Shown one piece after another: positions 43,081 through 51,266 of a stretch of DNA of 64,000 nucleotides. The notes beneath the pieces were generated by a model, which was not told the DNA's origin, ran no database searches, and saw nothing but the letters and a program-made list of their open reading frames with translations. The stretch is taken from assembly GCF_012516375.2 (NCBI RefSeq), contig NZ_CP051204.2, positions 7,502,001-7,566,000 on the forward strand, written 5' to 3'. Each line of letters opens with the position of its first letter. Position 1 is the stretch's first letter. This DNA comes from Chitinophaga oryzae. Lineage in GTDB: Bacteria; Bacteroidota; Bacteroidia; Chitinophagales; Chitinophagaceae. The translations under genes and the position numbers were made by a program.

Positions 43081-43251
43081 TCAACCCATACCGCACGCGG
43101 GGCAGCCGTCGGGGAATCTTTTCTTAAATTCTTCTTCCTGTTTTTTCTTTTCTTCCTGCGCTGTAGGAAGCTTTTCTTTTTTACACGATGTGGCAGTTTG
43201 CAGGGTGAGTCCCACCAGGATAGCTCCCAGTAATGATTTTGGCAATTTCAT
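43081..43251 (-). CDS. RiPP precursor peptide 1, ends CPACGMG
   Basis: A 56-residue frame, starting ATG 43251 and ending TGA at 43081, 14 bp before the chosen MNIO start. The N-terminus is signal-peptide-like: Lys-rich, then SLLGAILVGLTLQTA, then Cys23. A Lys/Glu linker follows, and the end is GCPACGMG. The core therefore has two Cys in CxxC spacing plus Gly-Met-Gly. It shares leader and core with precursor 2. The CPACGMG end is, as I recall, the hallmark of chryseobasin-type (ChrA) precursors; this is from memory. The gene is too short for most gene finders. Confidence 0.85.
   Translation of the reverse strand: MKLPKSLLGAILVGLTLQTATSCKKEKLPTAQEEKKKQEEEFKKRFPDGCPACGMG
43085..43110 (-). repeat. 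26-bp exact repeat encoding the precursor core (copy 1)
   Basis: These 26 bp, which encode the DGCPACGMG end of precursor 1, are identical to 43363-43388 in precursor 2. Identity at synonymous positions points to recent duplication or gene conversion of the core. Confidence 0.9.
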
Positions 43252-43358
43252 AAATTAAAGGTTTGTAATAATGAATAATACTACAGCGCTGTATATGTAT
43301 GAAACGAAGCCATGCGGTAAAAGTTACAGTGATCTTCTGCTAGATAACCTGCCAGGCC

Positions 43359-43556
43359 TCAGCCCATACCGCACGCGGGGCAGCCGTCACCTGCCAGCTG
43401 CGGCTTCGATGTATCTTGTTTTGCAGGAACCGAATCGCTTTTTACTTCTTTTTTCTCCTCTTTGGTGGCAGGAGCTTTGGGTGCATTACAGGAAGGGGCA
43501 GCTTGGAGGGTAATACCCGCCAGAATAGCTCCTAACAACGATTTCGACAGATGCAT
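43359..43556 (-). CDS. RiPP precursor peptide 2, ends CPACGMG
   Basis: A 65-residue frame from ATG 43556. The N-terminus (SKSLLGAILAGITLQAA, Cys23) matches precursor 1 at most positions. The charged linker is longer and different, and the end is GDGCPACGMG. The last 26 bp of similarity (43363-43388) are identical to 43085-43110 in precursor 1. It lies 107 bp upstream of precursor 1 on the same strand. The conserved ends and variable middle fit a leader/linker/core peptide and a tandem duplication. Confidence 0.85.
   Translation of the reverse strand: MHLSKSLLGAILAGITLQAAPSCNAPKAPATKEEKKEVKSDSVPAKQDTSKPQLAGDGCPACGMG
43363..43388 (-). repeat. 26-bp exact repeat encoding the precursor core (copy 2)
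   Basis: The second copy of the core-encoding 26-bp segment, inside precursor 2. The flanking bases diverge immediately on both sides. Confidence 0.9.
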
Positions 43557-43617
43557 AATTTGGGTTTTTAAATGAATGAAAATATTTAACCGTTAAACGA
43601 AATAACGGGGCAAAATG

Positions 43618-44592
43618 TTACCCTTTGAATTTACCCGGAGACACCCCGAATCTTTTGCGGAAAGCTGTACTGAAATTATTGGGGCTGGTATATCCCAGCA
43701 GGTAGGCCACCGTGCTGACCTGCTCCCCTTCCTGCAACATTTTCCGTGCTTTCTCCATCCGGAGGTGGTGGATGTAACCGAATACGGTATCCCCAAACTC
43801 ACTTTTAAAACCATTTTTCAGTTTGAAGATGTTTAACCCGGCCTGACGGCTCAGTTTCCGGAGAGAATGGTCCGTTTCCGGCTCTTTATCTATGAGCTCT
43901 TTAATGAAATAGAGCTTCTCTATATCCTGGGAACTTTGCAACAGGTAACCGCAGCCTTTGCCGGGGAACTTATCCCGGAACGCTTCCGTTTGTAACATAA
44001 ACAGCTCCAGCACCCTGGCTTCCATCAGCATTTTACCGAAATAGCCGGTACGCCTGGAAGTGATCATATCGGTCAGCACAGAGAGCATTTGCGGCGTTAC
44101 ATGCAGCATCCCGGTGTCTTCCAGCTTCATCTCATTGCGGGCCAGCTGTTTGAGCAGCGCGGTATGTACCGTACATTCCTCGTGGGAGATCGACTCAAAA
44201 TAATGCCGGTCAAACAGAATATCCACCTTCACCAACGGGTGTTCGCCGGTTTGGTATTCGAAGTGGGTAGACAGTTTTTCGGGCACAGGGAAAAGGCTGT
44301 GTTGCAGCGCCGCTACCTGTACCGGTTTCCGGAGTTCATCATTACGGGCCACAAACCGGCCACTCATGGAAAAATGCATCTCCACGCAGGACCTGCCGGC
44401 GCGCAGCTCCACGGCAGTACGCCTCGAAACCGACAGATGGCTGTAATTGATCTCAAATCCATCCAGAACGGTATGTTCAAAGGTGCCCTGCAGCCCGGAT
44501 TCCGGCGACAGCATATAAGCTGCCTGCCGGTAATTCTTTGCTTTGTCTTCCCTGACTAAAGTAGCATGTGGTAATAAAGCTTCGAGGTACAT
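43618..44592 (-). CDS. AraC-family regulator, PchR-like
   Basis: A 324-residue regulator. The N-terminal effector domain (about 1-215) has FEINYSHLSVSRRTAVELRAG-type strands and VEMHFSMSGRF, as in PchR-type regulators of iron/siderophore genes. The C-terminal double HTH (about 225-324) contains HSLRKLSRQAGLNIFKLKNGF and VAYLLGYTSPNNFSTAFRKRFGV. It is divergent from the MFS efflux gene (96 bp) and directly upstream of the RiPP precursors on the same strand, so it could control either or both. Confidence 0.88.
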   Translation of the reverse strand: MYLEALLPHATLVREDKAKNYRQAAYMLSPESGLQGTFEHTVLDGFEINYSHLSVSRRTAVELRAGRSCVEMHFSMSGRFVARNDELRKPVQVAALQHSLFPVPEKLSTHFEYQTGEHPLVKVDILFDRHYFESISHEECTVHTALLKQLARNEMKLEDTGMLHVTPQMLSVLTDMITSRRTGYFGKMLMEARVLELFMLQTEAFRDKFPGKGCGYLLQSSQDIEKLYFIKELIDKEPETDHSLRKLSRQAGLNIFKLKNGFKSEFGDTVFGYIHHLRMEKARKMLQEGEQVSTVAYLLGYTSPNNFSTAFRKRFGVSPGKFKG

Positions 44593-44688
44593 ACGGTAAA
44601 ATTAAACATTATCCCTTTAGCATACTTTTTTATCCTTTTATCAAACGCTTCCCGGCGGCTGCCTGCCGAGATTTGCCCTTAAAAAAAG

Positions 44689-46260
44689 ATGACACAGTCA
44701 GATACCATGACAGAATACGGGATGCGGCGGGTCATTATCACGCTCACCGCTATGCTGTGCGCCATTCTGGAACTGCTGGACACCACAATTGTCAATGTGG
44801 CCCTGAACGACCTGCAGGGAAATCTGGGCGCCACCCTCTCTGAAGTCAGCTGGGTAGTGACAGCCTACGGTATCGGCAATGTGATCCTGATCCCGATGAC
44901 CAGCTGGCTGTCCCGGCAATTTGGCCGCCGCAACTATTTTGCGGCTTCCATCTTCCTGTTTACGCTCTGTTCACTGCTGTGCGGCATGGCCGGCAGCATC
45001 CCTGAGCTGGCGTTGTTCCGCTTTCTGCAGGGCATCGGCGGCGGCGCCCTGCTGGCTACTTCGCAGACAATCATCACAGAGTCCTATCCCGTTGAAAAAA
45101 GAGGAACGGCCAACCTCATCTTTATGATGAGCGTCATTGTGGGTCCGGCTATGGGGCCGCTCATCGGCGGATACATCATCGACCACTACAGCTGGCCGCT
45201 GATTTTCTACATCAATGTCCCGCTGGGCATCCTCGCCATCCTGCTGACATTACAATATGTGCGGTCACCCAGCTATGACAATAAGCTGCCGGCCGCCGAT
45301 GTGGACTGGCCGGGCATTGTATTGCTGACCGTTATGGTAGGCTCCCTGCAGTATGTGCTGGAAAAGGGACAGGAGGAAGACTGGTTCAGCAACCGTACCA
45401 TCATCACCCTGTCTGTCACCGCCGGCATCGGCGCCATATTGTTCATCTGGCGAGAGCTGTCCTGCTCCCATCCCATCGTTTCCCTCAGGGTGCTTCGCAA
45501 CAGGAACCTGGCAGCCGGCACCGCTTTCTCGTTCATCTATGGCTTCGGGTCGTACGGGTCAACGTTTATCGTGCCGCTATTTACGCAGTCGCAGCTCAAC
45601 TGGCCCGCCACCGACGCAGGGCTGCTGGTATGCCTTACCTCCCTTACCAGCCTGCTGATCTTTCCGCTGACCAACAAGCTGTTAAAGTCCGGCGTCAAAC
45701 CACAATACATGATGAGCTGCGGCATGATCATCTTCTTTGCGAACTGCTATATGAGCGCCCACATCCTCACGCCGGAAACCGGCTTTCAGACATTCTTCTG
45801 GGTGCTGATATTCCGGTATTTCGGACTTAACATGATCCTGTTGTCCATCAGCGCCATCGCCTTTTCCACCTTACAGACACGGGAGATAGCAGAAGGCGCC
45901 GCCTTTACCGGCATGACGCGGCAACTGGGCGGGTCCTTCGGCATCGCCATCATCACCACTTTTATTGTCCGGAGAAACATGCTGCATCGCGGGCAATTGC
46001 TCTCGCACCTGAGCGCAGACGAGCCGGGCATGCTGGCACGGCTGCATCAGACTACGCAGGCCTTTAAAGCCCAGGGCTTCCAGGAAGATGTTGCCACCGG
46101 TCATGCACATAAACTGCTGGATATGGTCGTCCTCAAACAATCTACTTTATTGTCTTACATGGATGTCTACATCGTTATCGGTTTTCTCTTTCTCAGCTGT
46201 GTGCCTTTTATCCTGTTACTGAAAAACGGAAAAGCAGCCGCCGTTGCGGATGCTCACTGA
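44689..46260 (+). CDS. DHA2-family MFS multidrug transporter (EmrB-like)
   Basis: A 523-residue inner-membrane protein with 14 predicted helices. The DHA2 signature LDTTIVNVALNDL is near residues 27-39, and motif C-like glycines are in VGPAMGPLIGGYIIDHYSW. It is an antiporter driven by the proton gradient. The next two genes encode an outer-membrane channel and a membrane-fusion protein, so the three form an EmrAB-TolC-type tripartite pump. The substrate is unknown; drugs, or the peptide of the neighbouring RiPP locus, are both possible. Confidence 0.93.
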   Translation: MTQSDTMTEYGMRRVIITLTAMLCAILELLDTTIVNVALNDLQGNLGATLSEVSWVVTAYGIGNVILIPMTSWLSRQFGRRNYFAASIFLFTLCSLLCGMAGSIPELALFRFLQGIGGGALLATSQTIITESYPVEKRGTANLIFMMSVIVGPAMGPLIGGYIIDHYSWPLIFYINVPLGILAILLTLQYVRSPSYDNKLPAADVDWPGIVLLTVMVGSLQYVLEKGQEEDWFSNRTIITLSVTAGIGAILFIWRELSCSHPIVSLRVLRNRNLAAGTAFSFIYGFGSYGSTFIVPLFTQSQLNWPATDAGLLVCLTSLTSLLIFPLTNKLLKSGVKPQYMMSCGMIIFFANCYMSAHILTPETGFQTFFWVLIFRYFGLNMILLSISAIAFSTLQTREIAEGAAFTGMTRQLGGSFGIAIITTFIVRRNMLHRGQLLSHLSADEPGMLARLHQTTQAFKAQGFQEDVATGHAHKLLDMVVLKQSTLLSYMDVYIVIGFLFLSCVPFILLLKNGKAAAVADAH

Positions 46261-46292
46261 TCATTTCATTAAGCCAACATTATCATCCTATC

Positions 46293-47621
46293 ATGAATGC
46301 AATTAAAACAGGACGGGTGCTCTTATACCTGTCGCTTGTCCTCTGGTGGCCTCTTCGGCACAACGGGCAAACACCAGTGCTCCTTCTCGACAGCGCCATT
46401 AACAGGGGACTGGCCCACAGCCATACGCTACGGCTGGACAAGGCCGCTATCACCGCTTCCATACAGCGGTACCAGCAGGCAAAAGATGCCAGTCTCCCCA
46501 CCGGCAGCATCAGCGCTACTTTCAGTCATATGGAAGTGCCGGCAGACCATATTGAGCTGGGCAGCCTCGACTGGACGCTGGGCAAACGCGGCGAAACCTA
46601 CATGGCCCATGCAGGTATCAAACAAACTATCTACGAAGGCAACAAGCTCCGGTATGCCCGGAAATCCGCTTTGCTGCTTCTGCAATTGTCCAACCTGGAC
46701 CTGGAACAGCATACCACGGAAGTAGCCTATGCTATCGCGGAGCTATACCACGACCTGTATAGAATCCATCGTCACCTGCAGGTATCACAACAACAGGCGC
46801 AGGCTGTCGACAGCCTGGTGCGGCAAGCCACTGATCTGTACGAACAGGGTATTGTCACCCAAAATGATGTTTTGCGTTTCAGGCTGCAACGCTCGGAAAT
46901 ACAAATAGCCCGTACACAACTGGAAGCAGAACGCCGTACCATACAATACAGCCTCAATGTATTGCTGGGTTTCCCGGAAGACACGGTAGTAACACCTGCA
47001 CCGGTACAACCGCCGTTCCAGGCCGGCAATACACTGGACACCTTTCTGGCCCAGGCCTTCCGGCAGCGGCAGGAACTGAAACAGTCAACCGTACAGTACT
47101 CACTGGACCAGTACCATCTGCGCAGCCTCAAAGCAGAACAACTGCCCACTCTTTCCGGCAGTATCACCGCTGACTATATTCATGCAGGCGCTGCTTTTAT
47201 CCCGCCGGCAGGCTCCTATCTGACACCTATCTCGGCAGGCGTCACGGTAGCCTGGAACTTCTCTTCGCTATGGTCTGCGCGGCATCAGATTTCTCAGGCG
47301 AAGGTCCGGCAGGACCAGACGCTGATCCTGCGCGACCAGCTGAAAGAGCACATACGCCAGGAAGTAAATGCCTGCTACCAGCGCTACGAACAAGCCGTTC
47401 AGACGATACTCCTGCTGCAATCGGCAATTGAGCAGGCCGCAGAAAACAACCGTATACAATCGGACCGCTATCAGTACAACACCACTTCTGTCACCGATCT
47501 GATCGATGCCAACAGCCGCTTGTATCAGGCGATGGCCAACATAGAAATAGCACGTTCTGACGCCAGCCTCGCATGGTTCCGGTTATTAAAAGCCACCGGT
47601 AGTATTACAACATCCTACTAA
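46293..47621 (+). CDS. TolC-family outer-membrane efflux protein
   Basis: A 442-residue protein with a signal peptide (about 1-25) and two homologous halves of long amphipathic helices (LDKAAITASIQRYQQAKDASLPTGSIS; AVDSLVRQATDLYEQGIVTQNDVLRFRLQRSEIQIARTQLEAE in part). This is the TolC trimeric-channel layout. It lies 32 bp downstream of the MFS gene. Confidence 0.92.
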   Translation: MNAIKTGRVLLYLSLVLWWPLRHNGQTPVLLLDSAINRGLAHSHTLRLDKAAITASIQRYQQAKDASLPTGSISATFSHMEVPADHIELGSLDWTLGKRGETYMAHAGIKQTIYEGNKLRYARKSALLLLQLSNLDLEQHTTEVAYAIAELYHDLYRIHRHLQVSQQQAQAVDSLVRQATDLYEQGIVTQNDVLRFRLQRSEIQIARTQLEAERRTIQYSLNVLLGFPEDTVVTPAPVQPPFQAGNTLDTFLAQAFRQRQELKQSTVQYSLDQYHLRSLKAEQLPTLSGSITADYIHAGAAFIPPAGSYLTPISAGVTVAWNFSSLWSARHQISQAKVRQDQTLILRDQLKEHIRQEVNACYQRYEQAVQTILLLQSAIEQAAENNRIQSDRYQYNTTSVTDLIDANSRLYQAMANIEIARSDASLAWFRLLKATGSITTSY

Positions 47622-47633
47622 ATAATATATCAC

Positions 47634-48671
47634 ATGGAAGAAAACAGGAAAAAGAAAAAAATGCTACTGCCAGTTATCTTACTGGTAGCAGTTATCGCCG
47701 GTGTCATTATCGGGATAAACAGGTACCAGTATTACAGCACACACGAAGAAACAGATGACGCACAGATTGACGGAGACCTGAGTGTGGTGGTATCCCGTGC
47801 CGGCGGTTACATCGATTCTATTTATTTTGAAGACAACCAGCGGGTGATAAAAGATCAGTTGCTCATTAAACTGGAAGACAGGGAATACCACCTGAAACTG
47901 GAGCAGGCGCTGGCCGCGCATAAGCTCGCCAGTTCCCGCATCGATGTCGCCGCCACCCAGGTGGCCACATCAGAAGCTGCGTCCTCCGGTTATAAAGCGG
48001 AAACAGAAGCCGCCAAAGCGAAGCTGTGGCAGGCAGAACAGGACTTTGCCCGCTATTCCGCACTGGTCGCCAAAGGCGCCGTTCCGCGGCAGCAATACGA
48101 TCAGGCCAAAACCAACAGAGATGCGGCAGCCGCTGCTTATGCCGCCGCCAATGGCCAATACCATACCGCCCTTCAGCAGATCGGTAACCACCGCTCACAG
48201 CTGCAGGTCACCCATACCGCCGTCCACCGCGAAGCAGTAGACGTGGACTATGCACAGCTGATGCTGTCATATACGCACATCACCGCACCGGTGACCGGCC
48301 CTGTCACCAAGCGGAAAGCGCAGCCAGGGCAACTGATACAACCGGGGCAAACACTTTTTTCTGTCGTTGATGAAAAGAGCCTCTATGTAACGGCAAATTT
48401 TAAGGAAACACAGCTGACCCATATACGCCCGGGACAACCGGTAAAAATCCGGGTAGATGCCTACCCCGACCTGGAACTCAATGGTACCGTACATAATTTC
48501 GCGGCCACCACCGGCGCGAAAGTTGCACTGCTGCCGCCGGACAACGCCACCGGCAATTTCGTAAAAGTAGTGCAGCGTATTCCGGTGAAAATAAAAATAA
48601 ACGCCGTCGATACCACACTGCGTTTATTACGGCCAGGCATGAACGTAGAAGTAACCGTAACTACGCGTTAA
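47634..48671 (+). CDS. HlyD/EmrA-family membrane-fusion protein
   Basis: A 345-residue adaptor. The N-terminal transmembrane helix is at about 9-27 (MLLPVILLVAVIAGVIIGI). The lipoyl-like segment begins TDDAQIDGDLSVVVSRAGG, a coiled-coil hairpin lies at about 85-200, and the beta-barrel (SYTHITAPVTGPVTKRKAQPGQLIQPG in part) completes the EmrA pattern. It joins the MFS pump to the TolC channel. It lies 12 bp after tolC. Confidence 0.93.
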   Translation: MEENRKKKKMLLPVILLVAVIAGVIIGINRYQYYSTHEETDDAQIDGDLSVVVSRAGGYIDSIYFEDNQRVIKDQLLIKLEDREYHLKLEQALAAHKLASSRIDVAATQVATSEAASSGYKAETEAAKAKLWQAEQDFARYSALVAKGAVPRQQYDQAKTNRDAAAAAYAAANGQYHTALQQIGNHRSQLQVTHTAVHREAVDVDYAQLMLSYTHITAPVTGPVTKRKAQPGQLIQPGQTLFSVVDEKSLYVTANFKETQLTHIRPGQPVKIRVDAYPDLELNGTVHNFAATTGAKVALLPPDNATGNFVKVVQRIPVKIKINAVDTTLRLLRPGMNVEVTVTTR

Positions 48672-48707
48672 AAAAAACGGGCTGCCTCAGTAACATGAGA
48701 CAGCCCG
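48670..48707 (-). terminator. Terminator of the minus-strand gene at 48727
   Basis: The stem CGGGCTG...CAGCCCG (48678-48707, with inner CTCA/TGAG pairing) has eight A on its left, i.e. eight U at the end of a minus-strand transcript. The hairpin may also stop the efflux operon from the other side. Confidence 0.8.
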
Positions 48708-48726
48708 GCGGTTGCTGAAAAATTTC

Positions 48727-50022
48727 TTACAGGAAAGAACCCAGTATCAGCGCTCCGGACACTATTTTATTAGCCACTTCGTTCTTCAGCCTGGCATTAG
48801 GATCTACTTCAACAGCACCAATGCCCGGCACCACCTGCTCGAAGAATTTTCCCGAGAGCTGGCTTGGTTTACCATTGCTGATGGAGATGTATTGCCTTAC
48901 ATAAACCGTATGAAGCAAGCGCCTGTGCAACGACTTCTGTTCCTTCTCCGGCAGGTTATTCACATAATATCTCAAAAATGGAACATAGGGTGACGTTGTA
49001 TCCTTTTGCTCGGTTTTAGGTGAGATAAAAACGATGCCTTTTTTTCCGGCCAGTACGTAGCTGCTCACTTCTTTTTTCTCGGTAATTATCTGCAGCGTAA
49101 GGTATTGGTAAAAGGGAACATCATATTGTTTATGCTGATGCGTTACCATACCGCGCCTGGCTGGTTTTAAATACTTTGTCACCAGAGGACGGAGCGCCTC
49201 AGCATTCAGGTCTTCGCTTTCTACATCGATAATATTACCGGTAGCGTCCACCTCGACACGACAGGAATAAAATTCACGTTTTCCGGAGGGCAGCAACCGG
49301 GCGAGCTCCCTGCCTGCCATAACCGTATCAACATCCTCTTTGAGGACTATGCGCACCGGCCTATCCAGTTCGTCCATCCCGAAAGGTTTTCCTTTATCGA
49401 GCCTTTCTCTGAAGTAGTCCTCCTCCTGCTGCTTCCGTTGCGCTTCCGCTTCCTCCTGCTTTTTTTCTTCTGCTTTCTTTGCAGCGGCTTCGGCTTTCTC
49501 TGCGGCTGCTTCGGCTTTTGCAGCCGCTACAGCAGCGGCATTTCTGGCAGCCATTTCCGCAGGCGCGATGTCGTATTCCAGTACCTGTATGCTCGCCATA
49601 CAGACCGTAGGCATTACGTACATGCCTTCTTTAATCACCACATTTTCATCGATCCTGATAATACCATGTCCAATCCGGTTGCACAAAAAGTAAACCGGAA
49701 CAACGGACAACGTGGCAGGCGTGGTCGCTGCGGCGGTTTTCACCCCGGTACAATGAATGCTGTAGACATCAGTCGGCGCATAAGGCGTAGGACCGACAGA
49801 AAGCCCGGCAATCATCGGAACATCTTTAAGCAGTCCCGAACTGCACATATTACCTTTTTGGAAAGCCTCTGGTATCATCTTTACCAGGATACTTCGTTTT
49901 AGCGGAACAACCCACTTCTTTCCCTCAGGGACACGCGAGCCAGTGGTAAGGAGAACGACTTTCTGGGCGTAGACAAATGCTGTTGCCAACAAGGCAAGGA
50001 CAGCCAGGAATAGTTTCTTCAT
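48727..50022 (-). CDS. Exported hypothetical protein with Ala/Glu/Lys-rich helix
   Basis: A 431-residue protein with signal peptide (1-19, ends FVYAQ). The N-terminal region has beta-type segments with several Cys. A long single helix or coiled coil at about 155-210 is made of AKAEAAAEKAEAAAKKAEE-type repeats. The C-terminal region (VRIVLKEDVDTVMAGRELA; FYSCRVEVDATGNIIDVESEDLN) resembles a TonB/energy-transducer-like C-terminal fold. I recognise no family with confidence. It is likely periplasmic and monocistronic, and is followed by a strong terminator. Confidence 0.65.
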   Translation of the reverse strand: MKKLFLAVLALLATAFVYAQKVVLLTTGSRVPEGKKWVVPLKRSILVKMIPEAFQKGNMCSSGLLKDVPMIAGLSVGPTPYAPTDVYSIHCTGVKTAAATTPATLSVVPVYFLCNRIGHGIIRIDENVVIKEGMYVMPTVCMASIQVLEYDIAPAEMAARNAAAVAAAKAEAAAEKAEAAAKKAEEKKQEEAEAQRKQQEEDYFRERLDKGKPFGMDELDRPVRIVLKEDVDTVMAGRELARLLPSGKREFYSCRVEVDATGNIIDVESEDLNAEALRPLVTKYLKPARRGMVTHQHKQYDVPFYQYLTLQIITEKKEVSSYVLAGKKGIVFISPKTEQKDTTSPYVPFLRYYVNNLPEKEQKSLHRRLLHTVYVRQYISISNGKPSQLSGKFFEQVVPGIGAVEVDPNARLKNEVANKIVSGALILGSFL

Positions 50023-50226
50023 AGGTATGACAGGTATGGGTTATAATTTGCCCGTAAAGATAAAGGAAGGATATATAAATTAACAAATCTCCAAATTATC
50101 GTGTACTATTTAATGGCGTTTTGCAGTAACAGGTTGCCCCTCTCGCGTCCATAGTGATAAATTTATCATTATAGGCCGCCCCGGCTGAAATGGATATATT
50201 TGAAACACCAAATGTAACCGTGCCTT

Positions 50227-50598
50227 ATGTATGTCAAAAAGTTACCCGAACTGGACTATGGCGTAGCCACCACCATCAAAGCCCTCGGCGGCAAGTGGAA
50301 AGCGTGCATACTGGACTGTATCCATCTGGGCATACGCCGTCCCAGTGAGCTTTGCCGTAATATCCCCGGCGCCTCCCTCCGGGTGCTGAGCCAGCAGTTA
50401 AAAGAGCTGGAAGCCTGTCATATCGTTTACAAAAAGGTATATGCGGAAGTGCCGCTGCGGGTGGAATATTATCTTACCAGCTGGGGTGAGTCCCTGTGGC
50501 CTGTTATCGTAGCTATGAACGAATGGGGCAACGCCTACCTGCACCATTACTGCGACAGCCTGCCGCAACCAGGCGCTGCGCGCTGTGAAGAATCGTGA
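50227..50598 (+). CDS. HxlR-family winged-helix regulator
   Basis: A 123-residue protein with the HxlR pattern: GGKWKACILDCIHLGIRRPSEL, then the recognition helix and wing SLRVLSQQLKELEACHIVYKKVY, then VEYYLTSWGESLWPVI. Members sense redox or aldehyde stress. The target gene is unknown, and no divergent enzyme gene lies immediately upstream. Confidence 0.9.
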   Translation: MYVKKLPELDYGVATTIKALGGKWKACILDCIHLGIRRPSELCRNIPGASLRVLSQQLKELEACHIVYKKVYAEVPLRVEYYLTSWGESLWPVIVAMNEWGNAYLHHYCDSLPQPGAARCEES

Positions 50599-50741
50599 GT
50601 GTCAGCCGTGCTTTTCCGGGTTATTGAACAGCCACAATACATTGACAATCGTCCGTTGAGCTTTACCAGGTGCATAAAATCGATCCACTCATCGGTATCA
50701 ACGAAAAAGGGAATAGGGTTACCGTTTGCGGAAGGAGAAGG

Positions 50742-51266
50742 TCAAATAGAGACGCTGAGGCGATTTCTAACAAATTTTTTTTCCGCTTTTCTCAATTCCT
50801 TACTGGTACCGATAATATGCTCTTTTTGTTTTTCAACGAGCCGGTACCAATAGGTAGCAGGAATCGTATTATTCGAATGGAGTTCCAGGCGAATGACGAT
50901 ACTTTCATTAGGTGTTCTATGATTATTAATCAATTGGCTGAGCATAGTTTCGTGAATATCTATCTCGGCTGCAAATTCATTTCTTTTCTTATGAATCAGC
51001 TGGAGGTATTCTTTCAGAAAATATCCGAACGTCAGCTGCTCATCGTATTCCTTTTTATTGATGTATTCTTCCAGACGAAATTTCAATTGTAACAAATTAG
51101 CAATCAATCGTTCCCGCTCTGTCATCGCTGACTGTGTCTTTTTCCGGGCTGCGGCGAGCTGCCTTCTCGCTTCTACCTCCTGTTGCGGCGAAAGTTTTTC
51201 AGTCATTAATATATCATTCGCAAGCTCTTTCACTTTTCTCTTTGAAAACCCTTTCTTCACATACAT
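50742..51266 (-). CDS. HTH antitoxin-like protein (downstream gene of TA-like pair)
   Basis: A protein of about 174 residues starting MYVKKGFSKRKV. The N-terminal half is helical and basic. The C-terminal part has an Xre/HigA-type HTH: FAAEIDIHETMLSQLINNHRTPNESIVIRLE (in part), followed by YWYRLVEKQKEHI. Its start overlaps the upstream toxin-like gene by 10 bp. It probably neutralises that protein and autoregulates the pair. The region is AT-rich compared with its neighbours, suggesting transfer. Confidence 0.7.
   Translation of the reverse strand: MYVKKGFSKRKVKELANDILMTEKLSPQQEVEARRQLAAARKKTQSAMTERERLIANLLQLKFRLEEYINKKEYDEQLTFGYFLKEYLQLIHKKRNEFAAEIDIHETMLSQLINNHRTPNESIVIRLELHSNNTIPATYWYRLVEKQKEHIIGTSKELRKAEKKFVRNRLSVSI

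Noticed and set aside
43271..43513. 80-codon plus-strand frame over precursor 2
   Set aside because: The minus strand encodes the peptide with a leader and core shared with precursor 1. The plus-strand frame has no counterpart in the other copy.
50599..51092. Plus-strand frames downstream of the HxlR gene
   Set aside because: They are mostly antisense to the HTH antitoxin-like gene and lack motifs. The non-overlapping part (50599-50741) shows nothing recognisable.
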